Source of the DNA: Tolypocladium sp. Sup5 PDA-1
Lineage: Eukaryota > Ascomycota > Sordariomycetes > Hypocreales > Ophiocordycipitaceae
Assembly (NCBI GenBank): GCA_000750105.3
Contig: JPHH03000043.1
Location: 62,001 to 126,000 of the forward strand
DNA: 64,000 bases
Direction: 5' to 3'
The notes below the pieces were generated by a model, which did not search any database, was not told the origin of the DNA, and worked only from the letters and a program-made list of their open reading frames with translations. The first letter of the stretch is position 1. Each line of letters starts with the position of its first letter. Of the stretch, positions 1-9,430 are shown piece after piece. A program made the translations under genes and the position numbers.

Positions 1-37
1 AATAGCAAACTGCGACGGTCGATACCTCTAGAAGCAA

Positions 38-2537
38 CTAGAGTTCACCCAGTGTCCCCTGGAATAATGTATCGCTGTCTAATGGAGTTTGTTTGGAATT
101 GACGCCGTTGGTGCTGCTGCCGTTCCAGTCGGTTGTGCACAGCAAGTTGTCATCAAAGAAGGGAGACGCGTAGACCCGTCGATAACTTCCGTCTTGTGGC
201 ATTGTCGGGTAGACCGTGCTGCTGTGTGAAGCTTCAGTCGCGTTAGCTTCGCAGAGTCAGGGCTCGGGAGACTTGCTTACTGCGCCGCACGACCGCCGTA
301 CTCTGAGTCGAGTCTTCCAAGCCAATGCTAGGGCCGTAAAGGTCGGCGAACGCTGTGTAACACTCTGTGAATGCGTCAAGATTCGCCAAAGCCGTTTCTG
401 TACCGATGTCTGTGTCCGCGGCGTCGGCCAAGTACTCGCTTTGCATAGCGTCGTCTTCGCCAGTGCCGCAATTACTAGTCGTAACAAGGGACTCCTCTGC
501 AGAGGATGCTGGTGATCGAGGGAAGTCCCCGATCAACAGAGTCTCAATCTCCTCCGACCCAATCAACCGTAAAATGTCTTTGAGTATGTCTGTTGCTTGA
601 TCCCAGAGCGGGTTACTGAAACTGCATTTCGAGGGCAGCTTGATGATGCGCGCCAAACCCATTTTACACTCGCGAGCATGATTTGATGTAGGTTTCAACA
701 GCGCGAGCATTCCCAGTATGGCTCCGGATGTGAATGACAAGACCCCCAGGTGTGTCACGAGAGGCGTCTTGGCAGCCATTCGCAGGATGTCGGAGTGTTG
801 GTCTATACGGGCTATTCGCATTGCTGATTCGAAACAACGTGACCGGCCAAGACTCGTCATATCCGAGCCATCTTCTTGGGCATCTTCTGGCTGCGGTCCA
901 GTCGTCACCTCTGTTCTCGAAGTGCTGTCCGATTTTTTGTATGCGATAAACGGCCTAAAAAGCAGTAATTGAATGTGCTCGCAAAGCACTCGGAGGGTAA
1001 GTGCTTGTAAACGGAACGTCCGGCTCGTCGGGTCCTGGCCGCTATCGTCATTCCGATGGGTATAAGATTCCAGGCGAAGCTCAGGCGGAAGCGCTATCCT
1101 CAGCTGGTTAAGTTTGCCGTAGATGTCCCTTGTATCGTCCATGTCTCCTCCGCGCCGACCATGAGAAGAGTTCCTCCTACAATTGAGCCGCGACGCAATC
1201 CGATACAGCTGGGTTCTGTATCTGTGAAACGAGTAAACAGTGACAGGCTGCAAGGATCCATCGTCCCGCAGTTCAGAAGACTGAAACTCTCTTGATCTGG
1301 CCGAGTTATCTTCGATGTCGAGAGGTTCTGTCACATTGACGTCCTCCGACTTGATGATTGGGGCATTGCCTGCCACCAAAGCCGCAAACCTGGGAGACGT
1401 CAGTCCTAACTCTACCAAAATGTACTGGTGTATCACTCCATACCCGTCCCCGGCGTATATCGTCCACCATACTCTCTTGCGAATCTCGCGATCAACAGTA
1501 CTCATCGTGACGCGATCCATCGTTTTGTCAAGCCGCATGTCCTGAGCGGCGCGGATAGCTGAACTCAACACTACCGAAGCTCGTCGCGGCCTCCGGTTAA
1601 GCAGATAGTACATGGGCAGAAGACAAGTAAAGGAAACCCAGTCTAGATTATACTCGTCGAAAGAGTCCAGAAAGTGCCTCTCCAAGGAAGCCGCAAACGC
1701 TGATCGAAGAACAGGCACATCAGCCCGAGGTGTAAGCTTCTCTAAGTCCTCCACCGGCGCGAAATGCAGCCCAATGAGGAGCACGATTAAAGCGAGCATG
1801 AGAAACGGCCGATCAGATTGGGAGCAGGCATTCGCGTTCACCAGTGCATTCAGGCGCACGCGAAAGGTTGGTTCATGAAGGAGCGGTATGTACCAATGTA
1901 CAGCGTGAAGATAGGAGTCGACGAGGAAGTCGACAATCAGTGGTGCGGGGAGTTCGTGGCCTAAGATGTCGCGAATGTTCACCTTATCAGAGTGAGGGAT
2001 TTGATGGACAAGGCTGCGGCCGGGCACGGCATCGGCACGACAAGTACTGCCTGCCGGTTTGTTATGAACGGCAAATATCTACCAAGTATGTTATAAGGCG
2101 GACGCTGCGAGGGAAGCCTCCGTGTGTTTACCTGCTCTACAAGTCGGAAGGTTGACAGATATTCCACCTGCGTAGGAGAGCCGGCTGATGGCTGCTGAGA
2201 AACATGCCGCGTCTTGGCAGTGCCACAAAGCGAAGTGTCTGCCTTTCGCTTGCCCGTAGCAGTGGGCAATGGGCGTTCTTGGGCATGGTTGCTTGAGTCA
2301 TACATGGTGAGCGAAGGAAACAGGCGAGCTTCAGGGGTATCCGTCTTACCCCAACAGATCCGTCGATGGCATGCACTGCACTCCCGAACGGACACACAGC
2401 TGACACGGAGGATGAGGGTCACACTGAAGAAGCCGTCAGAGCCAGTCCGCCGACGAGTGCTTGTGACAAGGATATGGGACCTTCAGTTTCTGGCGTCGGC
2501 AGCGCACACAGGCGCTTCGCACCCGACCGCGTTGCAT
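38..2537 (-). CDS. Zn2Cys6 fungal-specific transcription factor
   Basis: Predicted nuclear transcription factor of 742 aa. The N-terminal binuclear zinc cluster has cysteines at residues 10, 13, 20, 26, 29 and 36 (spacing C-x2-C-x6-C-x5-C-x2-C-x6-C). It is followed by a basic linker and a Fungal_trans middle domain from about residue 115, with the stretches SYLHAVHWYIPLLHEPTF and RKRVWWTIY. I infer introns at 2424-2480, 2292-2349, 2079-2131, 1390-1443 and 232-280; the summed exons (2229 nt) keep the frame. The first intron falls exactly before the third zinc-binding Cys. The last intron (GTAAGC donor, GCTAACG branch) moves the C-terminus past the apparent stop at 243 to a stop at 38-40. The start at 2537 is the ATG just before the cluster. 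It lies behind and on the same strand as the alkylsulfatase, so it is a candidate local regulator. Ligand and targets cannot be read from sequence. Confidence 0.85.
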
Positions 2538-3310
2538 GGCTAGGACCTTGAGATAGACTTGTCTGAGCCGGGAGACCTGACATTGACAGCTGAATCAGTT
2601 GGGTGTCGAGATAATCGTTTGAACATAAGAGAGTAAAGAACAAGACTCTAGATGGCCAGGCAATGGACTGTCCCGTTCCAGGTTCAGTTTGCAACTCGAA
2701 GCCCCTTTGTTGATGACATATTACATGCTACTGCCAGTTCAGCTACGTTTGTCAACTTTGGGAGTCGGGGGTGGCTTGGTGGGGCGATCCGTTGGCCGCC
2801 TTTGTGCGGGGAAGACGCCGCGGACCGCGGCCCAATGATTCTGGCAATTCATCATGAAAGCCGCCAAGGAACGGTATTGGCGCGTGTGTATCGATCCGTT
2901 ACCTCAATATTGTCTATAAGTTTCAAGTTGCCAGCATGGAGCACTAACAGACATTGTGTCGGGTCCAATTGCCACCAGGCGTTACGCATAAAGATTCAGC
3001 TCGGCTCTGCAGGACGGGCGGGGCATGATCCATCACACAACGAGGGGCCAATCTAGACATACAAAGACTCTTGGTTTTCCCTCTAATTAAACGAGGAAGT
3101 TGATTCCCTTTATCTTGGGCCATTGGGGCTATGCTGTGTGAACTTGAGGGACTCATCGTACGATGTGATGCGGATACAGGAGGTTGTTGTGGACGAGGCG
3201 TTTGACTGGGCGTTTGACCCTCCATGCGAGCCTCAATCGACCTTGTGATATTATGTGACAATGCGACATGGTCTTTGGTCCACGGAACGAGGTCAGCAAC
3301 CTCGACGCAA
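2538..3310. other. Intergenic, regulator promoter and sulfatase 3' flank
   Basis: About 770 bp between the regulator start and the sulfatase stop. It must hold the regulator's promoter and the sulfatase 3' end. I see no further gene or repeat in it. Confidence 0.6.
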
Positions 3311-5131
3311 TTAAAACCGGCTTGCCACCGCCTGCTTCTCCTTGAGCTGCACGGAGCAGAGTTTGAGCAACCTCTCCAGCGGATCGCAACTCCCAGAAGC
3401 TTTGGATCCTGCCAAGGCCATGTCTCCGTTCAGGACATCGAGGAGCTCCTTCTTGCGCAGGGTTAGAGCCAAAGAGGCTGCATCAATACCGCCCCCTTTG
3501 GTGCAACGATGCGTCAGAGCGCCGTTGCTCAGGCAAACTCGCCAACCGATCCCGAGTTCTGGGTCCTGAATGTGTATCGCGAGAGACTCTTCGGCTGCAT
3601 CCAAGCCGTCGAGCCGGATCGAAAGACAGTCGAGCCATTGATCCACGGTCCCAAGGGGGTTCAGGGCAGGAAAGCCTTGTCTTGTCACAGGTCGGTTGTG
3701 AACGGATCGCAGCTCCATTGCACCCGTCAGAAAAAAGTTCCGCCACGTCGCATTCTCTGAACCGAACCCCAGCCTTTCAAACACGGATGCCAATGCCGTT
3801 CTCGCCGCCTTGTCTGTCGGGTCTGCTTGAACCGCGTGGTCCAGCAATGTGGCTGCAAAGCGGAGATCCCCTGCTTGAGCGAAGCCTTCAGCCTTCTTCA
3901 AGAGCTCCTTCACGCCGCCGAAGCACTCGACATAGCGTCGGCCTTCCTCGGCTAGTGGGTGTGGCCACAAGTGAGCAGGATTGCCATTGAACCACGTCAT
4001 GTATCGTTGGTAGATCCCCTTGACGTTATGGCTGACCGAGCCATAGAAGCCTTGGGCATGCGCCGCGTCTCTCAGCCTCGGCGGCAGGGTCAATCGCTCG
4101 GCAATTTCGGTACCGTTGAGACCTTGATTCATCAATCGCAGCGTTTGGTCGTGCAGATATGCGTAGAGATCTCTCTGCTCCGAAACAAGTTGCACAACGT
4201 TCGAGTTGCCCCAGGTTGGCCAGTGGTGCCCGGCAAAGACGACTTCCGATTGCTGGCCATATAGTTCGATCGTCTCGTCGAGATGGCTGGACCACGACTT
4301 GGCATCTCGAACGAGGGCACCGCGGAGCGTTGTGATGTTATGCAGACAGTGTGTAGCGCATTCCGATATGTACAATGCTTTCCGATCGGGGACGTAAAAA
4401 TTGATCTCGGCCGGTGCTTCGGTTTCTGGGACCATTTGGAAGACCAATTTCAGGCCGTCAATTTCCATCTCCTGTCCGGTTTCTTGGATCAAAGTGTTGG
4501 GAGGGACCAGGGAGCTCGAGCCAGTCGAGACGCACATGCCGAGTCCGCATCCCACTTGACCGCCCGGGCCTTTCGGTAGCGGCGTCCCGTACATGTAAGC
4601 CGCGCGTCGAAGCATTGCGGGACCAGCAAACACGTTCTCGCTCATTGCCTCCTCGATGAAGCCACTTGGAGCAATGATGGGGATTTCCTTATCAAGCGGC
4701 AGAACACCCAGAGCGCCTCCAAAATGGTCGGTGTGCGAGTGAGAGTATACGACCCCCAGCACCGGTCGTTTTCCGCGATGAGTCTGGTACAACGACAGAG
4801 CCGCGGCTGCACACTCTGCCGATATCAAGGGGTCGACGACGACGATTCCGGACTGGCCCTCCAAGATGGTCATGTTGGAGAGGTCGAACCCTCGAACCTG
4901 GTAAATGCCAGGAAGCACCTCGAATAAACCGTGGAGTGCAGTGAGCTTGCTGTGCTCCCACAACTTTTTGTTCACGGTCGGGGATACAGGTCCCTCAAGG
5001 AACTTGTAAACGTCGCCGTTCCATACTTCTCGTCCGCCGTGTCCGTTGATCACACATGGCTCAAGGGTGCCAATGAAGCCCCGGTGAGCATCCTTGGATG
5101 ATGAAAGCGTGTCTTCGTGATTGCCGGCCAT
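3311..5131 (-). CDS. Alkylsulfatase, metallo-beta-lactamase superfamily (SdsA/Bds1 type)
   Basis: Single-exon protein of 606 aa from the chosen start, within the normal 600-660 aa range of linear alkylsulfatases. The family hydrolyses primary alkyl sulfate esters such as SDS to an alcohol and inorganic sulfate, feeding sulfur scavenging. The dinuclear zinc motif is visible as SHSHTDHFGG near residue 130, with AGHHWPTWG as a later metal-binding stretch near residue 300. A dimerisation region and an SCP2-like C-terminal domain follow by family analogy. An upstream in-frame ATG at 5269 exists, but it lies on the TATA-like element; the ATG at 5131 (MAGNHEDT) gives a sensible leader. It is divergent from the transporter at 5691 and next to a Zn2Cys6 regulator, so a co-regulated uptake and cleavage unit is likely. 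Confidence 0.9.
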   Translation of the reverse strand: MAGNHEDTLSSSKDAHRGFIGTLEPCVINGHGGREVWNGDVYKFLEGPVSPTVNKKLWEHSKLTALHGLFEVLPGIYQVRGFDLSNMTILEGQSGIVVVDPLISAECAAAALSLYQTHRGKRPVLGVVYSHSHTDHFGGALGVLPLDKEIPIIAPSGFIEEAMSENVFAGPAMLRRAAYMYGTPLPKGPGGQVGCGLGMCVSTGSSSLVPPNTLIQETGQEMEIDGLKLVFQMVPETEAPAEINFYVPDRKALYISECATHCLHNITTLRGALVRDAKSWSSHLDETIELYGQQSEVVFAGHHWPTWGNSNVVQLVSEQRDLYAYLHDQTLRLMNQGLNGTEIAERLTLPPRLRDAAHAQGFYGSVSHNVKGIYQRYMTWFNGNPAHLWPHPLAEEGRRYVECFGGVKELLKKAEGFAQAGDLRFAATLLDHAVQADPTDKAARTALASVFERLGFGSENATWRNFFLTGAMELRSVHNRPVTRQGFPALNPLGTVDQWLDCLSIRLDGLDAAEESLAIHIQDPELGIGWRVCLSNGALTHRCTKGGGIDAASLALTLRKKELLDVLNGDMALAGSKASGSCDPLERLLKLCSVQLKEKQAVASRF

Positions 5132-5253
5132 GATGTTGGGATGTTTGGGGTAGAGATGCTCGCTCTGGCGACTTGGGGCTTGCTTATTGTAGTTGTCCAA
5201 CAAGCTTGAGAGGTGACGCGCTGTTGACGGGCCAAACGGAGGTGCGAAGGCCC

Positions 5254-5261
5254 GTATATAA
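5254..5261 (-). promoter_or_regulatory. TATA-like element of the alkylsulfatase
   Basis: Minus-strand TTATATAC-type sequence about 125 nt upstream of the ATG at 5131. The spacing is compatible with a TATA box and a roughly 90-nt leader. Confidence 0.45.
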
Positions 5262-5343
5262 GTGTACACTTGCCCGCGACTTTATCCTTGGATAAACTTC
5301 GTTAGCGAAAGTAAGCACACTCCAGAGTCCGCCGGGTCAGGGC

Positions 5344-5549
5344 TCCACCGGCATCCTGCAAGTATTCCTCCACCGGGTCAATTGTTGGAACATTGCATTG
5401 CTCTGGAGCCTGCATCATCCGATCCGGTGGATTTTCTGTCGCTCTGGCATTTACACACCGTTTCATTCGGCGTTGTGGGACATCTGGTCCCGGAGGCCGG
5501 AGCGGCTGGAGCCCAATCCTCCAATCGGAGCGCCGCTTGTTCCGGTGGA
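5344..5549. promoter_or_regulatory. Four copies of octamer CCGGTGGA in divergent promoter
   Basis: The octamer occurs as TCCACCGG at 5344-5351 and 5369-5376, and as CCGGTGGA at 5424-5431 and 5542-5549. An octamer counted on both strands is expected about twice in 64 kb by chance, so four in 206 bp is a strong excess. It contains a CGG triplet, the half-site typical of Zn2Cys6 proteins. I infer these are binding sites of a regulator of the sulfatase and transporter, possibly the one encoded at 38-2537. Confidence 0.5.
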
Positions 5550-5690
5550 ATACCGTCTACTCCACGTTGTGCCAATGATGGCTGTGCCTACTGATTCACC
5601 CACGATCGTCCCTCATAAAGGGTCGTTAGGCTCGTTACTCCCTGTGTGCAGTCCGTTTGGCCATGTCAATAACCCTTCAAAGTACCCAAC

Positions 5691-7404
5691 ATGGCTTCCC
5701 TTGCGACAAGCCCAGCTGCCGAACAGGAGAAGCAGCATGACAGCATCTCCAACGCAGAAATAACTCCCAGCTTCCATGAACAACGCTTTGCTCGTATTCA
5801 ACGCCGAATCGACTGGAGACTCCTGCCGGCGCTGGGCCTCATATACGGCATCTCGCTTATGGACCGCAAGAACACTGCTAATGCGGCAATCGCTGGCATG
5901 CTTGTGGATCTCAAAATCAATGATGGCTTTGGCTACAACATCATCACGCTGAGCTTCTTCATATCCAACGTGCTTGCGCAACCTGTCATGGCAGTGCTCT
6001 GTCGCAAATTCGGAGCAAAGCTCTTCTTGTCAGGGATATGCGTTGCTTGGGGTGCGGTCGTGATTGGGCTTGGTTTTGCCCAGCATTGGGTGGTGATGAT
6101 TCCCTTGCGGCTGCTTTTGGGGCTGTTCGAGGCTGGCTTCGCTCCTGGTTCCGTGTATTTGCTATCAACGTGGTACACTCGATGTCTGTTTCCAGGCTTC
6201 CAGTGGTCTTGTAAGCGCTTGGCTAACTCTGCGGTAGTCGAGATTGGCCGCCGTTACTCCATCTTCTACATGAGCGGATGCCTTCTCGCGGCACTATCCG
6301 GAGTCCTGGCGTTTGGTCTCATGCAATTGAATGGCAGGGAAGGGCTCGCAGGTTGGAGATGGTTCGTACCACGATACCCATACCTGCGGAGATGCACTGA
6401 CAAATAGATTTCAGGATCTTCATATTAGAAGGAGTCATTACATGTGCCGTCGGCATGCTTTCCTACGTATTGATGGTCAAGTTTCCCGACGAAGAGCTCG
6501 AGAAACCGACGTCTTGGTTTCTGAAGCCCGACGAGATCAGGACAGTCATACGTAGACTGGACGCGGACCGCGGAGACGTCGATGCCGGACCATTCAAGCT
6601 AAAGAGTTTTGTTAAGCCAGCGAAGAACGTGGAAATATGGATATTTGCGTTTGCCTTCTTGTAAGTGACCATTCTGCCGGGTGGGGCATTGGGGCTAACC
6701 AGACCAGCCTGGCGACGACTGTGTCATACTCATTTGCATTCTTCCTGCCCATTGTCCTGCAGCAAAGCCTGAAGTTCAGTGTCGTGGCAGCGCAGTGCCT
6801 GGGGACACCACCGTATGTGTTTGCCGCGCTGTACATGTTTACTGGGTCTTGGATGAGCGATCGCTATCGGAAGCGGGCGACTGTTATTCAGATAAACTCG
6901 TTGGTTAGCATCATCGGACTGCCCATCATGGGCTTCCACCACAACCCTTCAGTTCGGTACTTTGGCATATTTCTTGCGGTGGCTGGCGTCAACGCCAACG
7001 TCCCCGCCATCATGGCCTGGCAGGTACGTATTTTGTCTCCATCCCCGGGAATACGAGCTGAAAAGATTGGCACAGGCAAACAATGTTCGAGGGCAATGGC
7101 AAAGAGCCTTTTCCTCGACAACATTGACCATCTTTGGCAGTATCGGTGGTATTGCGGGCAGCCTCATTTTCAGGAGCCAGGACAAGCCTGATTACGTCCC
7201 TGGTTTAATTGCCTGCATGACGTATGTGAAGCATTTCCCCTCCGTTCCTAACAAGGCAGGCACTAATCAGCGAATTGAAGGTGCGCCGTGCTGCTTAGTT
7301 TCATCACTTTCGGTCTATCGCTCTACTTCAGGCACTGTAATAACAGGGCAGACCGGGGCGAGATGACGATCTATGATAGCGTCGACTTTCGTTATACAAT
7401 TTAA
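5691..7404 (+). CDS. MFS transporter, Dal5-like anion:cation symporter family
   Basis: Plasma-membrane transporter of 482 aa with the expected run of about 12 hydrophobic segments. It has the family signatures SLMDRKNTANAAIAGM after TM1 and LLGLFEAGFAPGSVYLLSTW in the TM4-TM5 region. Six exons are rebuilt with introns 6184-6237, 6362-6414, 6661-6707, 7024-7075 and 7222-7280; the exons sum to 1449 nt. The first intron is a multiple of three and has no stop, so an uncorrected reading frame appears to run through it. Dal5-type members carry small organic anions such as allantoate, nicotinate or sulfonates. With the divergent alkylsulfatase, uptake of an organosulfur compound is plausible, but the substrate is inferred only. 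Confidence 0.85.
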
Positions 7405-8105
7405 ATCTGTTTGTGTTTGGTCTCTGTCCTTTGCCCAGATCAAGCTATCGATACCTCGATGCGGTCCAGGTCGTTCAGTTCTGAAGTCCTTGACAGAAAG
7501 CGAATATCTTCACGGATCGCATCAAACTATTTGTGGAAGAAGTGAGTGGCATGTGCTTCTCCTGTGATCTATTTGCGCCGGTCAGCAGCATGTACAAGAA
7601 CGAGGGACATCGAATGCCAATAATGAGCACAGCAGCTCGTGACACCTGGAATACGTGCTTAAACTGACACCCGTAATGACATGAGTTGCCGTCGTCCCGA
7701 GTCCTGGGGGTAAGCAACCGGCTCGACCGGCCCGGCGCGGCTACCCTACACCGGACGCTCCACCCTCGCGCCGGCATGTGAAATTCGGCCGGTCGCGTCG
7801 CCGAAACAGCCAACAGTAGGTAACCAGCGCCCAAACGACCGATTACCGACGTCTTACCTCGTACTTCGTATATAAAGACAAATCGCAGTGTCGCATTTCA
7901 GCCCGGAATAAACTGCTCCGCACCGTGCAGCATCCCCTCGTGCCCATCAGCGTCGGCGAGCACCGACCCGGACGGCGGTTTCGTCCAGCGCACCCGATTA
8001 CATCAACAGCCGAGGCCCAGACCACAACCTTTAAATCCCATCCACCACCTCAACCTCCGTCCCTTCTCCCTCCACGCATATCCTCACATCTTCGTCAACG
8101 TCGCA
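7405..8105. other. Intergenic with enoyl-CoA isomerase promoter
   Basis: Contains the transporter 3' flank and the promoter of the next gene. Apart from the TATA box at 7869 I see no gene, relic or repeat here. Confidence 0.6.
7869..7876 (+). promoter_or_regulatory. TATA box (TATATAAA)
   Basis: Perfect TATATAAA 230 bp upstream of the ATG at 8106, with a pyrimidine-rich leader between. Confidence 0.55.
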
Positions 8106-9002
8106 ATGGCAGCCCCCCTCTTCACGGTCCCCATCCCCCCCTGCGGCGCGCACCCCGGCGGCACCATCACGGCCACGCAGCCCCGTCCCGCCGTCTACCT
8201 GCTCACCTGGGTCTCGCCGCCCGACAACCGCATCACCACCGCCTTCTGCCGCGCGCTGCTCGCCGCGCTCGACGTCCTCGAGTTCGGCGGCTACGCGCCG
8301 GGCGTCGTCGTCACCACCAGCGGGATCCCCAAGTTTTACTCCAACGGCCTGGACCTGGAGCATGCCATCAACACCGAGGGGTTCTGGGCGCTCTACTATG
8401 ATGTCTGGAGGCGGTTCCTGACGTACGTACAAGCACGCGCTTTATGAATCAGCTCAGACGCGCAGCATGGACAAGGCACTGACACGCACAGCTTCCCCAT
8501 GCCCACGCTCGCCCTCCTCAACGGCCACACCTACGCCGGCGGCCTCATGCTCGCCATGGCCCACGACTACCGCCTCGCCCCCTCCCCCAAGGGCTTCCTC
8601 TGCCTCAACGAGCTCCTCTTCGGCGCGCCCCTCAAGCCCGCCATGGCCGCCATATTCCGCCACAAGCTCACCCCCGCGTCCTACCGCGCTGTCGCCCTCG
8701 AGGCCCGCCGCTTCGCCGCCGCCGACGCCGTGCAGGTCGGTCTCGCCGACGCCGCCGCGTCGAGCCTCGACGACGCGATAAAGTTCATCGACGACAACGA
8801 CCTGCTGGAGAAGCCAAAGGCGGGCGTCTACGGCGTCATCAAGGCGGAGATGCACAAGGCGCTGGTGGCGGAGCTGCGCGCGCCGGGGCTGGAGGCCGAG
8901 GAGAGGCGCTTCAACGAGGATCAGCAGCGCGAGGGCGAGCGCAAGGAGTTTGGGAGGGTGTGGTACGAGCAGTGGCAAAAGGACAACAAGGCCAAGCTAT
9001 AA
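8106..9002 (+). CDS. Peroxisomal enoyl-CoA hydratase/isomerase family protein
   Basis: Crotonase-fold protein of 275 aa in two exons, with an intron at 8423-8491. Oxyanion-hole stretches are visible as KFYSNGLDLE around residue 80 and NGHTYAGGLMLAMAHDYRLA around residue 115. The last three residues are AKL, a functional variant of the SKL peroxisomal targeting signal, so action in peroxisomal beta-oxidation is likely. By similarity it could be a delta3-delta2 enoyl-CoA isomerase or a dienoyl-CoA isomerase; sequence alone does not settle the reaction. The coding region is very GC-rich at third positions, which creates long meaningless open frames on the other strand. It converges with the TBC gene downstream. 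Confidence 0.85.
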
Positions 9003-9245
9003 ATCTCGATATTCATACGCTCATCCATCATGCCAATGGAACTGTATAGTACATGGGAAGAAAGCGTTCATGGCTGTGTACGAAGTACTTCCGCTACTAT
9101 CTAAAACTCCCATCTAAAGGACAGACGTCGCCCGCAAGAGACGCCTCGGCAGAACGACATCGCCGTATGCTGCCCGAGGCCCCGTACCTAAATGCGTATA
9201 CTCCCCATCTCGCGTGCGCCGACCAAATTGATAGAATGACATGAA

Positions 9246-9288
<43 letters not shown>

Positions 9289-9430
9289 ACCAAGCTACAA
9301 ATAAAAGGGGGTATCAACCATGTCCTCGCATTCTCCAACCCGTCTAGAATCCACTGTCCAACACCGGTCCCGGCTATGCGTCCTGCTTATACAGCAAGGT
9401 AGTCTTTGTATCTCGTATGCTTGCCCCAGT
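9003..9430. other. Convergent 3' intergenic region
   Basis: About 430 bp between the stops of two convergent genes. It holds only a GACA microsatellite and the presumed 3' UTRs. Confidence 0.6.
9247..9286. repeat. (GACA)10 microsatellite
   Basis: Ten uninterrupted copies of GACA between the convergent isomerase and TBC genes. The SVCLSVCLS reading frame it creates on the minus strand is not a gene. Confidence 0.9.

Noticed and set aside
8454..8978. 174-codon minus-strand open frame
   Set aside because: Antisense to the enoyl-CoA isomerase, with low-complexity Glu/Gly/Val content.
9114..9338. Open frame with SVCLSVCLS repeats
   Set aside because: Created by the GACA microsatellite; no coding support either side.
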